Shown: positions 33,790 through 45,792 of the stretch, piece by piece
Numbering within the stretch: position 1 is the first letter of the stretch
How the letters are laid out: the number at the start of each line of letters is the position of its first letter
NCBI GenBank assembly: GCA_963969495.1
Contig: OZ018326.1
Coordinates: 2,612,444 to 2,676,443, forward strand
Direction of reading: 5' to 3'
DNA length: 64,000 nt
Source of the DNA: Ceratothoa steindachneri
Taxonomy: Eukaryota > Arthropoda > Malacostraca > Isopoda > Cymothoidae
The notes under the pieces: model-generated
Told to the model about the DNA's origin: nothing
Database searches by the model: none
The model's input: only the letters and a program-made list of their open reading frames with translations
Made by a program: the position numbers and the translations under genes

Positions 33790-34030
33790 GCTGGGTTTTA
33801 ACCCTGGTCAGAGATACGGGATGCACCTGCATCGTCGTATTGGAAAATTTGTTGCCCCCAGCGAGCCCCGTCTACGATTAATTTGCAGTAGTCCAGGAAT
33901 ACTTGGGATGAGCCAACCGCTTCTCAGTGATCCGTGGTTTTATCGAATGCCAATATTCACTGATAAGGCTGACGTCGTAGCAGCCCCTAATAAATTCCGC
34001 TCCATATTAGTCGGTCAGAGCCCGTAGCTT
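33790..34030 (+). pseudogene. aspartic protease remnant of element C
   Basis: VRDTGCTCIVVLENLLP lies at about 33808-33860 and keeps the DTG active site. Later conserved segments appear in other frames (FAVVQEYLG, APNKFRSILVGQSP). Confidence 0.7.
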
Positions 34031-34259
34031 TCCCATAGTTCCGTTGCTCAGCCCGCCATCACGAGGTCCGAAGCTATAAAGAATGAGGCACCCCCTTGAA
34101 TTTAGAACCCCATTTACCCCCCGAGTACGAGATTCTGAACAACGAGTCTTTTGTAAAGACCCATAATGAATGTCCTTCCTTACAACCATTGTAGGAAAAG
34201 TCGAGGGTAAACTGTTGTTCCATTTCCCCTCCGTTCCTAACAACTCTCCTACGCGTTCT

Positions 34260-34510
34260 CTATGTCTCCCCCGCTCCTATGACAGCAGCTCTTTTGACAA
34301 TAAGTCAAAAGAAAGACAGTTCAATCACGGTGACGAGGATATGCTTCTCCTGTCCACGGAGACAAATAAGCATCTTTCCCAATGGAATGGCCCCTTTTCA
34401 GTCCTCGAAGCCCATGGCCCCGTGGACTACCTCATCTAAAGGCCTCCGGTAAAAGATTGTCTCACGTCAACATGTTTAAACGTTACCACCGCCGCCCTTG
34501 CATCAACAAT
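34260..34510 (+). pseudogene. integrase C-terminal (GPY/F-like) segment of element C
   Basis: The frame reads QFNHGDEDMLLLSTETNKHL, then QWNGPFSVLEAHGPVDYLI before a stop. After a shift it continues LSHVNMFKRY. It matches the segment at 2720-2905 of element A and again lies between protease and RT. The integrase zinc finger and DDE core that should precede it are missing; only about 200 bases separate it from the protease. Confidence 0.65.
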
Positions 34511-34689
34511 ATTGTTGCCCAGGACGAAGAGGCCGTGATGGACAGCTCTAATCCCCCCTAACCTCTTAAACTTGTCCAGACTTTGTGTAGAATCTATCAA
34601 TGACTACCCACTCCTGTTGCTTCCCGGATCGTATAAAGACTGCCCCCAGGAGATCAATATAAATCCCCACCTGGATCTCGCTCAGAGAG

Positions 34690-35113
34690 CCCAGTTATCC
34701 CGATTATTATAGGCCTATCAGGACGTCATTTCTAAGAAGCCTGGTTGCTCGAACCAATTCGAGTATTGACCACACTAAAACCAATCCAATCCAAGTCGCA
34801 CCCGTTGCCCATTCATTTGCGATCAGCGTTCAATGCGCAGGTCATAACTTCACAAAATTAGAAATGATCGAACCCTCCTCATCAGATTACTGTTCCCCCC
34901 ATTGTGATGGCTGGGAAGCCAGACACGTCCTTTCGAATGTGTGTGGACTTTTGAAAACTTAACGCCGTGACAGTTTTCGATGCTGAATCGATCCCGTTGA
35001 TAGACCAGAGCCTACATTTGTTTGACAACGCCAAATCTATTTCTGGTTTAGATTTCTGCAAGGCAGGCTTACAATCAAATTCGCATCAAATATAGTGTTC
35101 TGATATACACTAC
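34690..35113 (+). pseudogene. RT of element C, first part
   Basis: Begins with the pre-RT lead-in LDLAQRAQLSRLL. RT fingers follow with SFRMCVDF, then KLNAVTVFDAESIPLIDQSL and SISGLDFCKAG. The last aspartate (GLDF) is the first RT catalytic residue. The frame stops short at the solo LTR inserted after 35113. Confidence 0.75.
35109..35113. repeat. target-site duplication (ACTAC), left
   Basis: ACTAC directly before the solo LTR, repeated exactly at 36407-36411. Confidence 0.9.
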
Positions 35114-36406
35114 TGTGATAGAACGGGTTGAGGCCACGTTAATTTCAACAACTATCACATGTTATTTAAAACCACGATGCTCCCCACGTGCATCTTCGCT
35201 TTGAAGCTGGGCGCATTATCGCAGGTACCTGAGGCAATGTTCAAACAAGGAGGTTTATCGTCCCCTTCCCGTTCGCTCCATCCGCCGATCACGCCAGATT
35301 AAGGAAGGCTTATGGGCAGATAAGGCTTGTTCTCAGGCTCGGCTGTGCATTCCCTCGAAGCTCCCACTCCATTGTCCCCTACGCCAAGGGAGTGTCTCGA
35401 CTATTTAGATGGAAACTTTACCACTAAGATCAGATTGGAGATCCAGATTTTCGTTGCGAAACATCACTACGACCCACTCTCACCTCGTGCGCCAAGGGAC
35501 CTCGACCTTGAGATTCACCATCACTTGTCCAGAAGGAGGACAATATCCCTTGAGTGCCAAGGTTTGAGCCTTTCGTGTCGCCAAGTCCAGAAGGCTCTCC
35601 CTTGTTGTTCAGAAAGAGAACAACGTTAGAACAGCCATTGTTCGTTCGAGCCCGTTGACAAGAAACGGTTCTCACCCGTTCCCCTGTTGTTCAGAATGAG
35701 AACAACGTAGAACAGCCATTGTTCGTTTGAGTCCGTTCGCCAAGAAACGGTTCTCACCCTTCCTCTGTTGTTTAGAAAGAGAACAACATTAGAACAGCCC
35801 TTGTTCTTGAGCCCGTAGACAAGAAACGATTCTCACCCCCCCTGTTGTTCATAAGAGAACAACTTAGAACAGCCATTGTTCTTCAAGCCGTTCGTCGAGA
35901 AACGGTTCTCATTCCTAAGACGCCACCTCAGGATCATTTAATTCCCCCCCCCCTCCGGCTGGAACTCGCCAGCGGACCAAAATTCCTTTACGCCGCCTTC
36001 CTCTGCACAAGTATAAATTACGTAAGCCGAACGTTACCTTTGAGTATTTAACCCTTTTGTCAATTCTATCCTGTGCTTTAAATGGTTTAGCGAACCATCA
36101 CCTCCCTTTGTTTTACCTATTTAAATCTTTTAATCCTCGGATTAGCTCGAGTCCCCACGACCCTTTCCATTCTCTGTTTATGTCAATATTTTCCGTTTTG
36201 TGTGTTGTTGATAGTTATTATTTATAAAACTCTATTTTATTAATGATAGCAATATTATTATCCTTGAGCTCAGTTCCACTTCTTAAGCATATCGAAGATA
36301 CATAATATCGGCCAGCCAAACATCCACGCACTCAAAAGATAATTAAATAATGTTCCCTCAACGAATAGTTATATATGGTATATCGTCGAGAGTCCAATCT
36401 ACGACA
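35114..36406 (+). mobile_element. solo LTR, element B-related, nested in element C
   Basis: Starts TGTGATAGAACGGG and ends TACGACA, like the LTRs of element B, with the same overall order: C-rich 5' part, 80-bp-type dyad repeats (about four copies, 35600-35910) and AATATTATTAT-type AT-rich end. It is flanked by ACTAC duplications. With no internal region it is the product of LTR-LTR recombination. Confidence 0.92.
35600..35910. repeat. 80-bp-type dyad repeats in the solo LTR, about 4 copies
   Basis: Units carry GAACAAC, GAACAGCC, TTGTTC and AGAAACGGTTCTC as in element B. They are more divergent from each other and fewer in number. Confidence 0.85.
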
Positions 36407-36411
36407 ACTAC
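36407..36411. repeat. target-site duplication (ACTAC), right
   Basis: Exact repeat of 35109-35113. Confidence 0.9.
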
Positions 36412-36800
36412 CTTCCCTACATAAAAGGGCTTATGCAATTTAAGCACCTACCATCCGGTTTAGTCAATGCTTGTAGTAATTACAACAAAATGATGCGCCG
36501 CATGTTAGAAGGTTGACCAATGTGTCATTCTATTTCGATAATGTGTACCTAGCTACCCACACATGGGATGACGATCTATTCTCCCTTCGTTCCTTCTCTA
36601 ATAGGCTCCGAAAGCATGGTCTGTCCATGGGTCCTTCCAAGTGTCATTTTGCTTACGACATTATCAAGTACCTTGGATTTCACATTAGGAAAAATCAAAT
36701 AACGCCCCAGCAATTGAAGGTCAGGGCCATTTCATCAATGCCCCTTTTCCCTACTAAGAAGCAGCTACTTTTCTTCTTGGGTTCAACCTCCTTCTAATGG
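36412..36800 (+). pseudogene. RT of element C, second part
   Basis: Continues the interrupted RT with KGLMQFKHLPSGLVNA, YNKMMRRMLEG and, after a shift, FYFDNVYLATHTWDDDL. The usual YxDD active site reads YFDN, so one catalytic aspartate is lost. It then gives LRKHGLSMGPSKCHFAY and KYLGFHI, matching element B at 14110-14190. Confidence 0.8.
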
Positions 36801-36899
36801 CGCTTCGCCCCAAATTTGCCGCCTTACTGTCCCCCTCCCCATTAAACTCTCTCCTTAAGAAAAACTCCATATATTTCCTCGGTTGTAGCCCCAGGCAAT

Positions 36900-37362
36900 T
36901 TCTCACTTCTAGCAGATGAAGGATAGGTTAATATCTGCCCCCATATTGCGGCTCCCGAGAGCAAACAAATGGTTTGGTATCTGTAGGATGCCAGCAATAT
37001 CGGCATCGGTTGCGTGTTGCTGCAGTACGAAGAAGATGGCAGTAGCTATCCTATCGCTTATGCAAGCCGGAAGCTGTTACCACGCGAGAGAAACTATGCA
37101 GTAATAGAACTTGAGGTTCTGGCAATAGTTTTGGTGTCCGAAAGTTTAAAATGTATCTGATAGGTAAGGAGTTTGTGATCAAAACGGATCACAGTCCTCT
37201 GGCTAACTTAAGAAATTGTAAAAGCCAAAACGGAAGGCTTATGGGCTGGAGTCTGCTCTTGATGGAATATCAATTCCGAATTTTGTATTTGAAAGGGAGT
37301 GAAAACTGTGTAGTAGACAGTTTTAGAAGGAATCCAGTAGAGGACCCTCCTCCCTCAAGGTA
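36900..37362 (+). pseudogene. RNase H of element C
   Basis: After SAPILRLPRANKWFG the frames shift. The last open part gives KMYLIGKEFVIKTDHSPLAN and YQFRILYLKGSENCVVDSF. This is the RNase H end, with D in KTDHSPL and the terminal VVDSF where VADALSR stands in element B. It ends with a stop at 37361-37363, and no integrase lies between it and the 3' LTR. Confidence 0.8.
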
Positions 37363-37363
37363 G

Positions 37364-37778
37364 AACTCAATACATACTATAAGTTCATGTATATATTCAA
37401 GCTCGTTCCTTGCCCATTTAAAAAAAAATTGTGCGTGTGTGCGTACGCCCGTATTTTAGTGTATTGCTTTTATATACGTGTTGTCATTGTTTATTTGAAA
37501 AATTATCTCTTGGATGGTTCCTTCATTTGAGTTATACCTTATTCTAAATTGTGCTATTGCTTTTACATGAAACTATATATATTTTAATTATGTAATTAAT
37601 TACCCATTAACATAAATAAATGTGTAAGTTTTACTCGTCGTCTGGGATCAAACGGAGCAAATCCTCTACCTTGACGGCCGCAGTGTCGGCTGAAATTTTA
37701 ATACGATGGGTTTTGGTCGAGATGCCCTTTAACCTTTCCCTTCGTGTCGGGAAAAACGTCATCTTTGGAAGGGAGGCA
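37364..37778 (+). other. 3' untranslated part of element C
   Basis: AT-rich sequence ending in a purine-rich stretch (TGGAAGGGAGG, 37766-37776), a possible polypurine tract. Confidence 0.5.
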
Positions 37779-39083
37779 TGTAAGGGAAAGGGACGCCAAG
37801 AAGAATACCCCCTTCATTTGTTTCATGAATTCCTTCTCTCTATCTATCTCCTAGGTATAACTCCACGTGGAGAAATCTCTGAATCCAAAGAGAAAAAGAA
37901 GAAGAAAGAATTTGAATATCCGTCAGCCGCCTCACAGGTACAGTAAATTAATTTAGACCTGTTAAAAGCTTTTACCTAGCTGAGGAAGCGCTAATCTTCG
38001 TAGTCGGGAAACTGTTAGCCAAATGTTTCAAGCCCACATCGTAAAGGCCATTAAGACTTGGGTCAGGTGATAAACGCTAATCCATCTGGCCAGCAGAAGT
38101 GGTCAGCTAGTCATCTGAGTCTACCAACGAGGAGAAACTCCCAAAATGGCCGTCATATAAATAGCTTGGGTTTTTGAATATCGGCAGATTAAGTTTAAGA
38201 ACCCGTCGCCTTCGAGTCAGATCGTGAGTCTGTTGCCCCAAGTCCCTGGTATTCACTTATACCATCGAGATTGGATTTCACTAGGCAGATCTATCTCTTT
38301 TGTGAAGGCTTACACTGTGCAGAGCAAGCCTTGAATCCTTTCGTTCCCGACATATTGGCCGGGATTCCTCTCCTTTCATCTGAAATTCCCCTGAAGGATC
38401 TCCAGTTTTCCTTGTTAGATTTCGAGCTGAGCCCCGTCAGTTTCTCGATATTTTGAAATTGCACTTATCTGGAGCAGAGGTGCCATCGTCCGCCTTCAAG
38501 GAGGATCGTGAACTCATCTTCTGGTTCTCCCTTCTTCATTCTCATCACCATCAGGATATTCGGCCAAGAATCACAACCATTGTCCGTCTCTATTTCCGCC
38601 CACGTCTGGCTAAAGGATTTCCCTTCCTCAAGGTGACCCAGTAAAGGTAATGCCACCCTTGCTTGTATCTCCCCTTAATCAATTCTACTTTCCGACAGAT
38701 AAATATTCCCTCTTTATAATTAATTTATAGTATCTCATTTTAGAGCTGATTTACGAGTAATTAACGTTACCCGATTGCCAATTAATCTATATTTTGTCAG
38801 AATTGTACTTATTTACATTACCTATATTTCCCCTATGTATATATATGGTCTTCACTCTTTAAATATATTTTTGAACTGCAACTTGGCAAACTCATTAAAC
38901 GCTATCGCTCCCTGTAGTAAATCGCCCCCTTATACCTCGTAATCAACGGATTACTCGTACGAAGTGAATGTACTTGTACGTAGCGAAGGACGCGTGCGTA
39001 CATTAGAGGATATATGTATATATAACTGTATATATACATATTCTTGTGGCTTTTATCTATTTCCTCCCAACCAATAGATACAT
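37779..39083 (+). repeat. 3' LTR of element C
   Basis: The probable start is TGTAAGGG after the purine-rich stretch, and the end is AATAGATACA before TA repeats. The last 100 bases match the 5' LTR fragment. A TATA-like CATATAAATAG lies at 38153-38163. A mid-LTR segment (38480-38900) resembles 46410-46760. Confidence 0.6.
38153..38163 (+). promoter_or_regulatory. TATA-like box in 3' LTR of C
   Basis: CATATAAATAG near the middle-left of the LTR, comparable to the boxes in the A and B LTRs. Confidence 0.4.
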
Positions 39084-39088
39084 ATATG

Positions 39089-39092
<4 letters not shown>

Positions 39093-39176
<84 letters not shown>
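39093..39176. repeat. (TA)n microsatellite after element C
   Basis: About 42 TA units right after the 3' LTR. Confidence 0.95.
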
Positions 39177-39178
<2 letters not shown>

Positions 39179-39189
39179 TATTGTCTAGG

Positions 39190-39830
39190 GAGGTGACCTA
39201 TTCCTCGATACTCTATTTCGGTAACGAGCTGTAGTGATACGTACTTAAGCTTCCAGCAGAGTTCGCTGCTTTAGTGTGGATCCCAGAACTTCTGCCTTTT
39301 CTTTGGACAAGTCTAGGTCCATGATGAGATCATGAAGTGCTTATTGAGTAAAGAGTTTGGGCGTGATATTTTCAGTCATCCTGGTAGTCGTTTTTATTCC
39401 AGGTAGAATTAGAATCCGAATCACTCATCAATTGTTGTTCAGTTGGTTGATCGAGGACTGGGAGTTCAGTTCTGTGCAGAACTGGTCGGAATGCAGAAGC
39501 AATATTGGGGTACTGCACCTTGCCTCGTATTTTGATAGTTATTCCCTTGATGTTTGTGATACAGAAGTAGCAGTCACTGCTGTGGTTTTTGGGTTGACGC
39601 CATAACATTGGTACAGCAAACGGCATTCTTGAGCTTCGCTTGCTACACATCTACTCGCTCAGCTGGTTGACACAAAAATTACAAGCTATATTAGGTGCCC
39701 TTTAAGTCTCTTGGTCACCCAAAGAACATTTGAAGTAACTTTTTTAGTTCAGTCCAACAGCTTTTGTGATTCTTTTATTGAGGCTACTAGGAGTGAAGGC
39801 GCCACATATGTAACAAAAACGATCAGTATC
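39190..39830 (-). pseudogene. uncharacterised cysteine-rich family, copy 1
   Basis: The minus-strand frames read, in order: FCYICGAFTPSSL; FKCSLGDQE; APNIACNFC; then an open stretch RMPFAVPMLWRQPKNHSSDCYFC; then YPNIASAFRPVLH; an acidic serine-rich stretch; and, after a shift, DLDLSKEKAEVLGSTLKQ. The same series occurs in copy 2 at 56975-58090. The CXXC pairs suggest a zinc-binding N-terminal half. I recognise it as a multicopy protein family of arthropod genomes with no assigned function. It is truncated beside the (TA)n next to element C. Confidence 0.65.
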
Positions 39831-39849
39831 GTTCAAGCATTTGCAACGT

Positions 39850-42800
39850 TCCATGTTTTGTGAAGTTCAGAGTAATTAAAAACCAGCAATCTGAAACAAA
39901 CCAAAAACACAAATTAGGAAAATATTATTGCATAAGTAGAACCAATGAACATATAAATTAGCGTATGAATAACATGGTGCAACAAATATATAGATACAGT
40001 GGTTCTGGAAAACTGAGCCCAATACATCTATACGAATGTCATTATTGATTTAAGCAAATACAATTACCCAAGGATCAGACTATTTTGATCCGCAACCATG
40101 AGAAAAAACTTAAGCAAATCTAAGACGAATATAATAAAAAAACAACAAGAAATGACTTCTATCCCTACCCATCGCAGACTTTTGGAAGAAATGAGAAGGA
40201 AATAAAAGTAAATTCCCAAAGAATGAGCAAATGGAGACACGATGAAGTGCTAGTTCTAAAAGAAGAACACGAATAAAACTTGCAATATAGTGATAGAAAA
40301 AATAAATGAAGGTGGCGGCAAGCAAGCGTATTTAAAGACAAAGTGTTAAGGAATTAAATTAAAATAATGAGAAATCGTTTAAATAGAAAATATTTAAGGA
40401 TAAATTGCAATTTTACTACAAAACTACTCTCCCGATATCAACATAAGGAAACAAAGATTTGAAAGTCCGATGTTGATGAACTCCATTACACCAGGAGAAT
40501 CAATATCTTGAGTCAAGTTACAAAACCTAGGGTCATTTTGGTCAAAGAGCACTCGAGAAAATAATAAGTACAATTAATTCAAAATAACAAAAGACTCGAC
40601 AGGATTATTTTATGATTAGGTCATCTCTTTTTATGGATAAAATTCAAACAACCCCTTGAAGTTATTTTTATTTTAATAGTTGTTTAGTTTTTAATTTATT
40701 TAGTATTATAATTTCCACATGTATCTGGTACAATCTGATAAAATTTGAATACTATGTCATTACCAATCGCTTGACTTTGATTTTAAAACTTTATATAAGG
40801 TTGGTAGACCTTTTTTGAAATAGTCCTTCTCTTCAGGTCATTTGCTAAATTTCTAAAAAGAAAGAAATCTGATGGGGAGAAGTGGGCTGCTTAGGAAGCA
40901 AGACTAATTATTTTCCAATATAAACTAGTAATATCTTGTATTGTATCTCCTCTTGTTATTCTGAGATCGCTCGTTGTCACTTGAAAGAGCACTCTAATAA
41001 TCTTGATTAATGCTGGAGTTTGTTATTTAAGTGCTTCATGTGAATAGTAAAACTAAGCACAATAAACCTTTTTGCTAAATGTAAAATTTGCTTTAATAAT
41101 TTAAAAATGGATTATGTTATTCATATCACAAATACTAAATAATCCTATTTAATTTTTACAAACTTAAAAATTCAATTTTTAATAGTAGTTACCCGAATTA
41201 TTTTCGTTCCAAAGATCGGTAATCCTCTCACTCTCACCCAATGTTAGAGAACTCTATTGTTTTTAAATTTAACGGCAAAGCTTTTGAAAAAATTGTAAAT
41301 AGAAAACTCATTCACATCCTATAGGCCAAGAGCTATTACTTTTAGGTCGGTACAATAAGAGATTTGACGATGGCCCTGGGAATCATTAAAGATAAAATTG
41401 CCCATTTAAATTATGGACAAAATATTTATATATGGTATAATAGACATTAAATATCATTATCATACTTCTTATGGTAGAAGCACACCATATAGTTTTATCA
41501 ACATCTGATCGAAATAATCTGGAAAGAAATACCTGCGAGTATATTACAAAGAAAGGAACGCGTAAGTTAATAACAATCTCCATTGGCTTGAAGTCATGAC
41601 AACCTTCGCAACCTTCCCACAGGTAGATTGCTTAAGCCTCATTTGGTATTCACTCTACAGTGTAAAATTCCACAACCATTAATGACCTAAAGCATGAATA
41701 TACAATTGGGATGCATTGTATAGCAAGTTATATTATCACAATACAAAGAAAAACACTACAACAAATTTGTTAGGTATAGAAATAAGCAACATGAACTTGT
41801 GTGAGAGAAACTTTTAGAGAAGAAAACAAACAAAATTTACCATCATTCTAGTTTCCTGAAGAAAGGTAGCAAATATCGAAGAGTAATAAGATCTAGGAGG
41901 AAATCGAAGGGGTAAGGAAAACTCTTGCGATCAAAATTAACTAAAACAAAAAGGATATATATTTAGCATAAGTTTAGCGTAATTTGCTAAAGAGAGTCAC
42001 ACAAATAGCGAAACAAAGAAAACACCACTATATCCATTAAATGAATGCTTTATAGAAAAATCAATAACTTTACCCATATATTTGCAGATGGGGAGAAAAG
42101 TGAAAATATTCATTCTATATTTCGCAAGAGAACTCGATCGTAAGACAACCCGACATACGCTTTGAGGAACAGACATGCTCAATAATTCCTTAACAAAAGG
42201 AAGCCAGCAAAACTTATTCTGATAATATCGAAAAATGGAAGACAACATTTGTTGTAGCGTTTTTTTTTTTATTTATTCCCATTTCCATTAAATTGCTAGA
42301 CGATAAAAACCCTTAGTATAATTCATGCGTTCACAAACTTTAACATTTGCTATAAATTGGAGTGACATATACAATAGTTATGTTTTCTTGTTGCTTTAAG
42401 TGAAGGTAATAAATTATAAACAGCAAATGAGATTTAATTCTAAATATCAATTCTCACTGGTTAAATCTATCTACTATGTGTTGCACCAAATATTTCGCCA
42501 ACTTAATTAATATAGTTAAATTAATTATTTTCTGTAATAAAACAAAAAAACCTCTTTTTTTGCATCATTACAAAATAAAAGCGAATAAAACGAAAAAAAT
42601 TATTTCTTTGCAATATTACAAAATAAAAGCGAATAAAATAGACATCATAAAAAATTCACTCTGACTGAAATGAATGAAAGAAAAATCAAAAGGAGTCATC
42701 GTGCATATGAATTAGTGATTCTATTGCCTTTAATTTATTATAACAAACATGGAACATATGTTGTTCAGTTTGGTTGAGGTCTTTAAAATATGTACTCTGT

Positions 42801-42900
42801 TTCTTTGGTCTTTGCTGGAAATAAAGTTGAGTTTACGTGAAGCAACGATTTCTCCTAGTTTCCATGAAAACGATAATAATAGTCACGTACGTTGGAGCCT
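39850..42900. other. AT-rich region without recognised content
   Basis: Only short frames are open, and none shows a known motif. No LTR, TIR or RNA gene was recognised. Confidence 0.45.
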
Positions 42901-43580
42901 ACGAAGAATACTATCCCCTCCCCCAGTCATAACACTACGCATATCCTAAAAAATTACAAAGAGAGCGACCCTGAACTATGGATCAGACAGTGCTATGCCA
43001 ATTTAGAGGATCATAAAGTTGCTATCAAGAATATGATGTAACCTCCTGCTCACGACCCTCGCTCGCTGAGATCTCACGCGATTTAAACATTTTCCCTCCA
43101 GCTTTTAGGCGAGACGATACCAAAAGCAAGTATTATTAAAGCCAGGACCGACTGCCAAATCCTAACGTCCAAGGCCATTCCTAACACTGGGGGAGATAGC
43201 CAAAAGGAGCACCACGGATTTTCTTAGTGTAAATAGGTCCTTCCGTAATTCATTTAATACTTCCATCAACGACGATCTCCCACCGGAGAAATTCTTGAAT
43301 CAGTTTCCGCCCTTGAGAGAGTAGATACTGGATAAATTGCCATCAAGCCCATCTTTAGGATTGTCATACACCAGGGTATCTCTTATTAATCCTTATTCCC
43401 AAGGACAATTCGACGCTATGATGCGTGACGTAAAGCTTCTTCAGAGAAATTCTAGAAGTTTTGTCATCCGCATCCAAGCCACCCGTCCTCTCTTTGGTCA
43501 CTCTCTCAGTGCGGTTCCTTCAAACGCTTTGAATAGCACTGCTTCTATCCCTACCAATTTAAAGAAAAGGCTATAAAGTG
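42900..43580 (+). other. unassigned, weakly gag-like sequence
   Basis: Near 42960 a frame reads SDPELWIRQCYANLEDHKV, which resembles the opening of some gypsy Gag proteins. A later open frame (43337-43576) has GQFDAMMRDVKLLQRNSRSF, which I do not recognise. The stretch is richer in GC than its surroundings, so it may be a retroelement fragment. Confidence 0.3.
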
Positions 43581-43905
43581 CGTTCCTTCCTGTTTTTGGG
43601 GAACTAAACACCTAAAGCCCCGGCTAAAATTACGGGGTTGGTATAAAAAAGTGAAAATATGATTGAAACTCATTTATTTCATACTTGACATAATAAAATT
43701 AATAATTTTTGTGTATATTCTATCAATATAATTAATATTAGATGTGTACCCCTTTTGCTTTTAAAACCGCTTTTATGTGTTTTTGCATAATGTGTATAAG
43801 TGGTTGGGGCAACTTTTTGCCATTCAATGTGTGATACTAACGTTTATTCCTAATTTTAGGGGGGATTTTTATTGGTAACTTACAAATGGTAATTTTTTGT
43901 TAAAA

Positions 43906-45063
43906 ATGTCTCCGAAGTAACATATTCATGAAGCTCAGAGTTAAAATCATTGCATTGTCCAGAGAGAGAATATCCTAAGTCAAAATTGCAAGAAATTTGA
44001 AAAACTCGAGAAACTGTCTAAACAACCATTAAAAGTTAAAATGAGACCAATTCTTCCAAAAACCGCGATGGCCAAGGTCTCAAAAGCTGTACAACTCCGA
44101 GAGAAGAAAAGTTGCTGAAAAGGACATCTCTGGCCGATAGGAAGAAAAACCCTTTTAATTTAGCTGTTGAATTTCGGGCAGAAACAAATATCAACAGATA
44201 TCAAGACGCGCACAGTGAAAACAAGGTTATTAGAAAATGGGCTTAAGTAGTGTAAGGCTAGAAAGAAACAATGGCTGCCTCAGGTGAACAAGATGAAGCG
44301 ATTGTCTTGGTCAAAAGAGCAGGAAAATTGGACTGATGATAATTGGGCTACAGTTGTTTGGTCTAATGGAAACAAATTTGAGTAAGATTCTCGACACTAG
44401 TTTCCACCAATTTATTACGCTTGTGCATATTTTCATAGGATAATAAAACTTTTATTGGATATCAAAAATGCTAAATAAAATCTTTTTTTTTTCATTAGAT
44501 CTTTGGAACCCCTTCAACTGTTTCTGTTTGTCGAAGAGTTTGGGAAGCTGATGATCCGAGATATGTTGCCTTAACAGTCAAATTTGGAGCTAGCAGTATA
44601 ATTCTTTGTGGCTGAATGTCGTCTTCAGGTCCAAGATTGTTGTTCACTTCTGATGCCAGAATTAATTCGACACTTACACCAGCATACTAGACCATGTTTA
44701 GCAAATTTCCTTAGGTAAAATTTCCAATGATGACATACCATATGGTGTGATCTTCCAATAAAACAATGTTCCAGCCCACACATCTAGAGTCTCATAGGGT
44801 TGATTTGAAAAGAAAGGGGTGACGTTGATGGAATGGCCCCCTAAACTCCAGACCTCAATAGACACCATTGAACAATTTTGGTCACACTTGGGCACAAGAG
44901 TGAGGGTGCCCAAATATTTCTAAAAAAGTGAATTAACAGCCAAAATTAATGAGGAGTGGAAGAAAATTGAGCCATCCACCTGTGTCAACTTAGTCTCAAT
45001 TAGGCAAAAACGCATAAAAGTGGTTATAAAGCAAGGGGAGGACACAGCAAATGTTAATTATTA
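43906..45063 (+). pseudogene. Tc1-like transposase (broken)
   Basis: Across several shifts the frames give the DNA-binding N-terminus ELRVKIIALSRERISQVKIA, KARKKQ, VNKMKRLSWSKEQENWTDD and WATVVWSNGNKFE (first catalytic D region). Then follow VWEADDPRYVA, VKFGASSIILCG, FQQNNAPAHTS-like segment in shifted frames, and TIEQFWSHLGTRVR (last acidic motif, where N-x-I-E is usual). A 116-base insertion interrupts it at 44383-44498. The enzyme would cut and paste the element at TA sites. It cannot be made here. Confidence 0.8.
44382..44498 (+). other. intron-like insertion in the Tc1 transposase
   Basis: Starts GTAAGA and ends with a ten-T tract and CATTAG, so it has donor, polypyrimidine tract and acceptor. 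The transposase reading stops at NKFE and resumes with IFGTPS directly after. GT-AG removal leaves the frame one base off, so either there is an additional small deletion or it is an insertion of another kind. Confidence 0.45.
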
Positions 45064-45083
45064 ATAGAATATACGAAAAGTTT

Positions 45084-45790
45084 TCCTACAAAGGATGGAG
45101 AATGTAGAAGAGTATTTAATAATAAACTTCATATGAAGCAATTAGAACTTGATAATGGTAAGGATTGAGTATAAAATACTAAATAGAGCGCTGAAGATGA
45201 CTTAACTGTAACTGGTATGATATTTCTTGATGAATCAAAAGTTTTCTAAAAAAAAAACAGATACAAATATAAACCCCACATTCCGCAAAAATGCAGAAAC
45301 TATTATCAAGTCAACATTTACAACAGCAAATTTTATCATTGAATACTATTTGATTGACAGGTAGATTGATATCAAACAAAAAATTTTTTTTTTAAAAAGG
45401 AGAAGGTTTTGAATTTAACTCTACATGCAGAACTAAGAGCTTAAAATTTACGAATGTCAAGATTAGCTGATTTATCTTTGCGAATAAGTTATCAGCATTT
45501 TTAATGTGCGTTAGGGTAATGCTCTCTTAAATAGGAAATGAGTACGACAAAAACAAATTACAAACGTATGTAAGTGTGTATGCGTATGGAGGGAACAAAA
45601 GGTTTGTGTGGGTAGATACACTGAAATAAAAGTGGTGATGAGAGAAAGTAGTGGGGTGGAAGGGGTGCAAGAAGATGCTAGACGTCTGGTGGTCAGGCTT
45701 ATCCCTTTCATTATTTTCTTGTTGTGTGGCTTTATTGTTGTTGTTGATTTTAGTTTTCATTTTTATGGTGCTCAAGCCATTTGTCATTGT
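45084..45790. other. unassigned AT-rich sequence
   Basis: No coding trace. A CTGAAGATGAC near 45191 recalls a hammerhead box I but lacks box II. Confidence 0.4.
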
Positions 45791-45792
45791 GG

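Larger units (their letters stand above)
32048..39083 (+). mobile_element. Ty3/gypsy LTR retrotransposon C, decayed, with nested solo LTR
   Basis: The 5' LTR is truncated: only about 108 bases (32048-32155) match the 3' LTR end at 38980-39083. Priming site, gag, protease, integrase-tail, RT and RNase H traces follow in that order. A 1.29-kb solo LTR related to element B interrupts RT at 35114-36406. No integrase core was seen. The 3' LTR probably starts near 37779. Confidence 0.8.
43700..45083 (+). mobile_element. Tc1-like DNA transposon
   Basis: A broken transposase lies between terminal inverted repeats. TTTTTGTGTATATTCTATC at about 43707 has its inverse at about 45064-45083 (TAATAGAATATACGAAAAG). 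The inverted match extends inward for about 30 bases with small gaps. Outer ends and TA duplications could not be fixed. Confidence 0.75.

Noticed and set aside
45190..45225. Hammerhead motif starting CTGAAGATGAC
   Set aside because: No GAAA box II and no convincing stem II follow.
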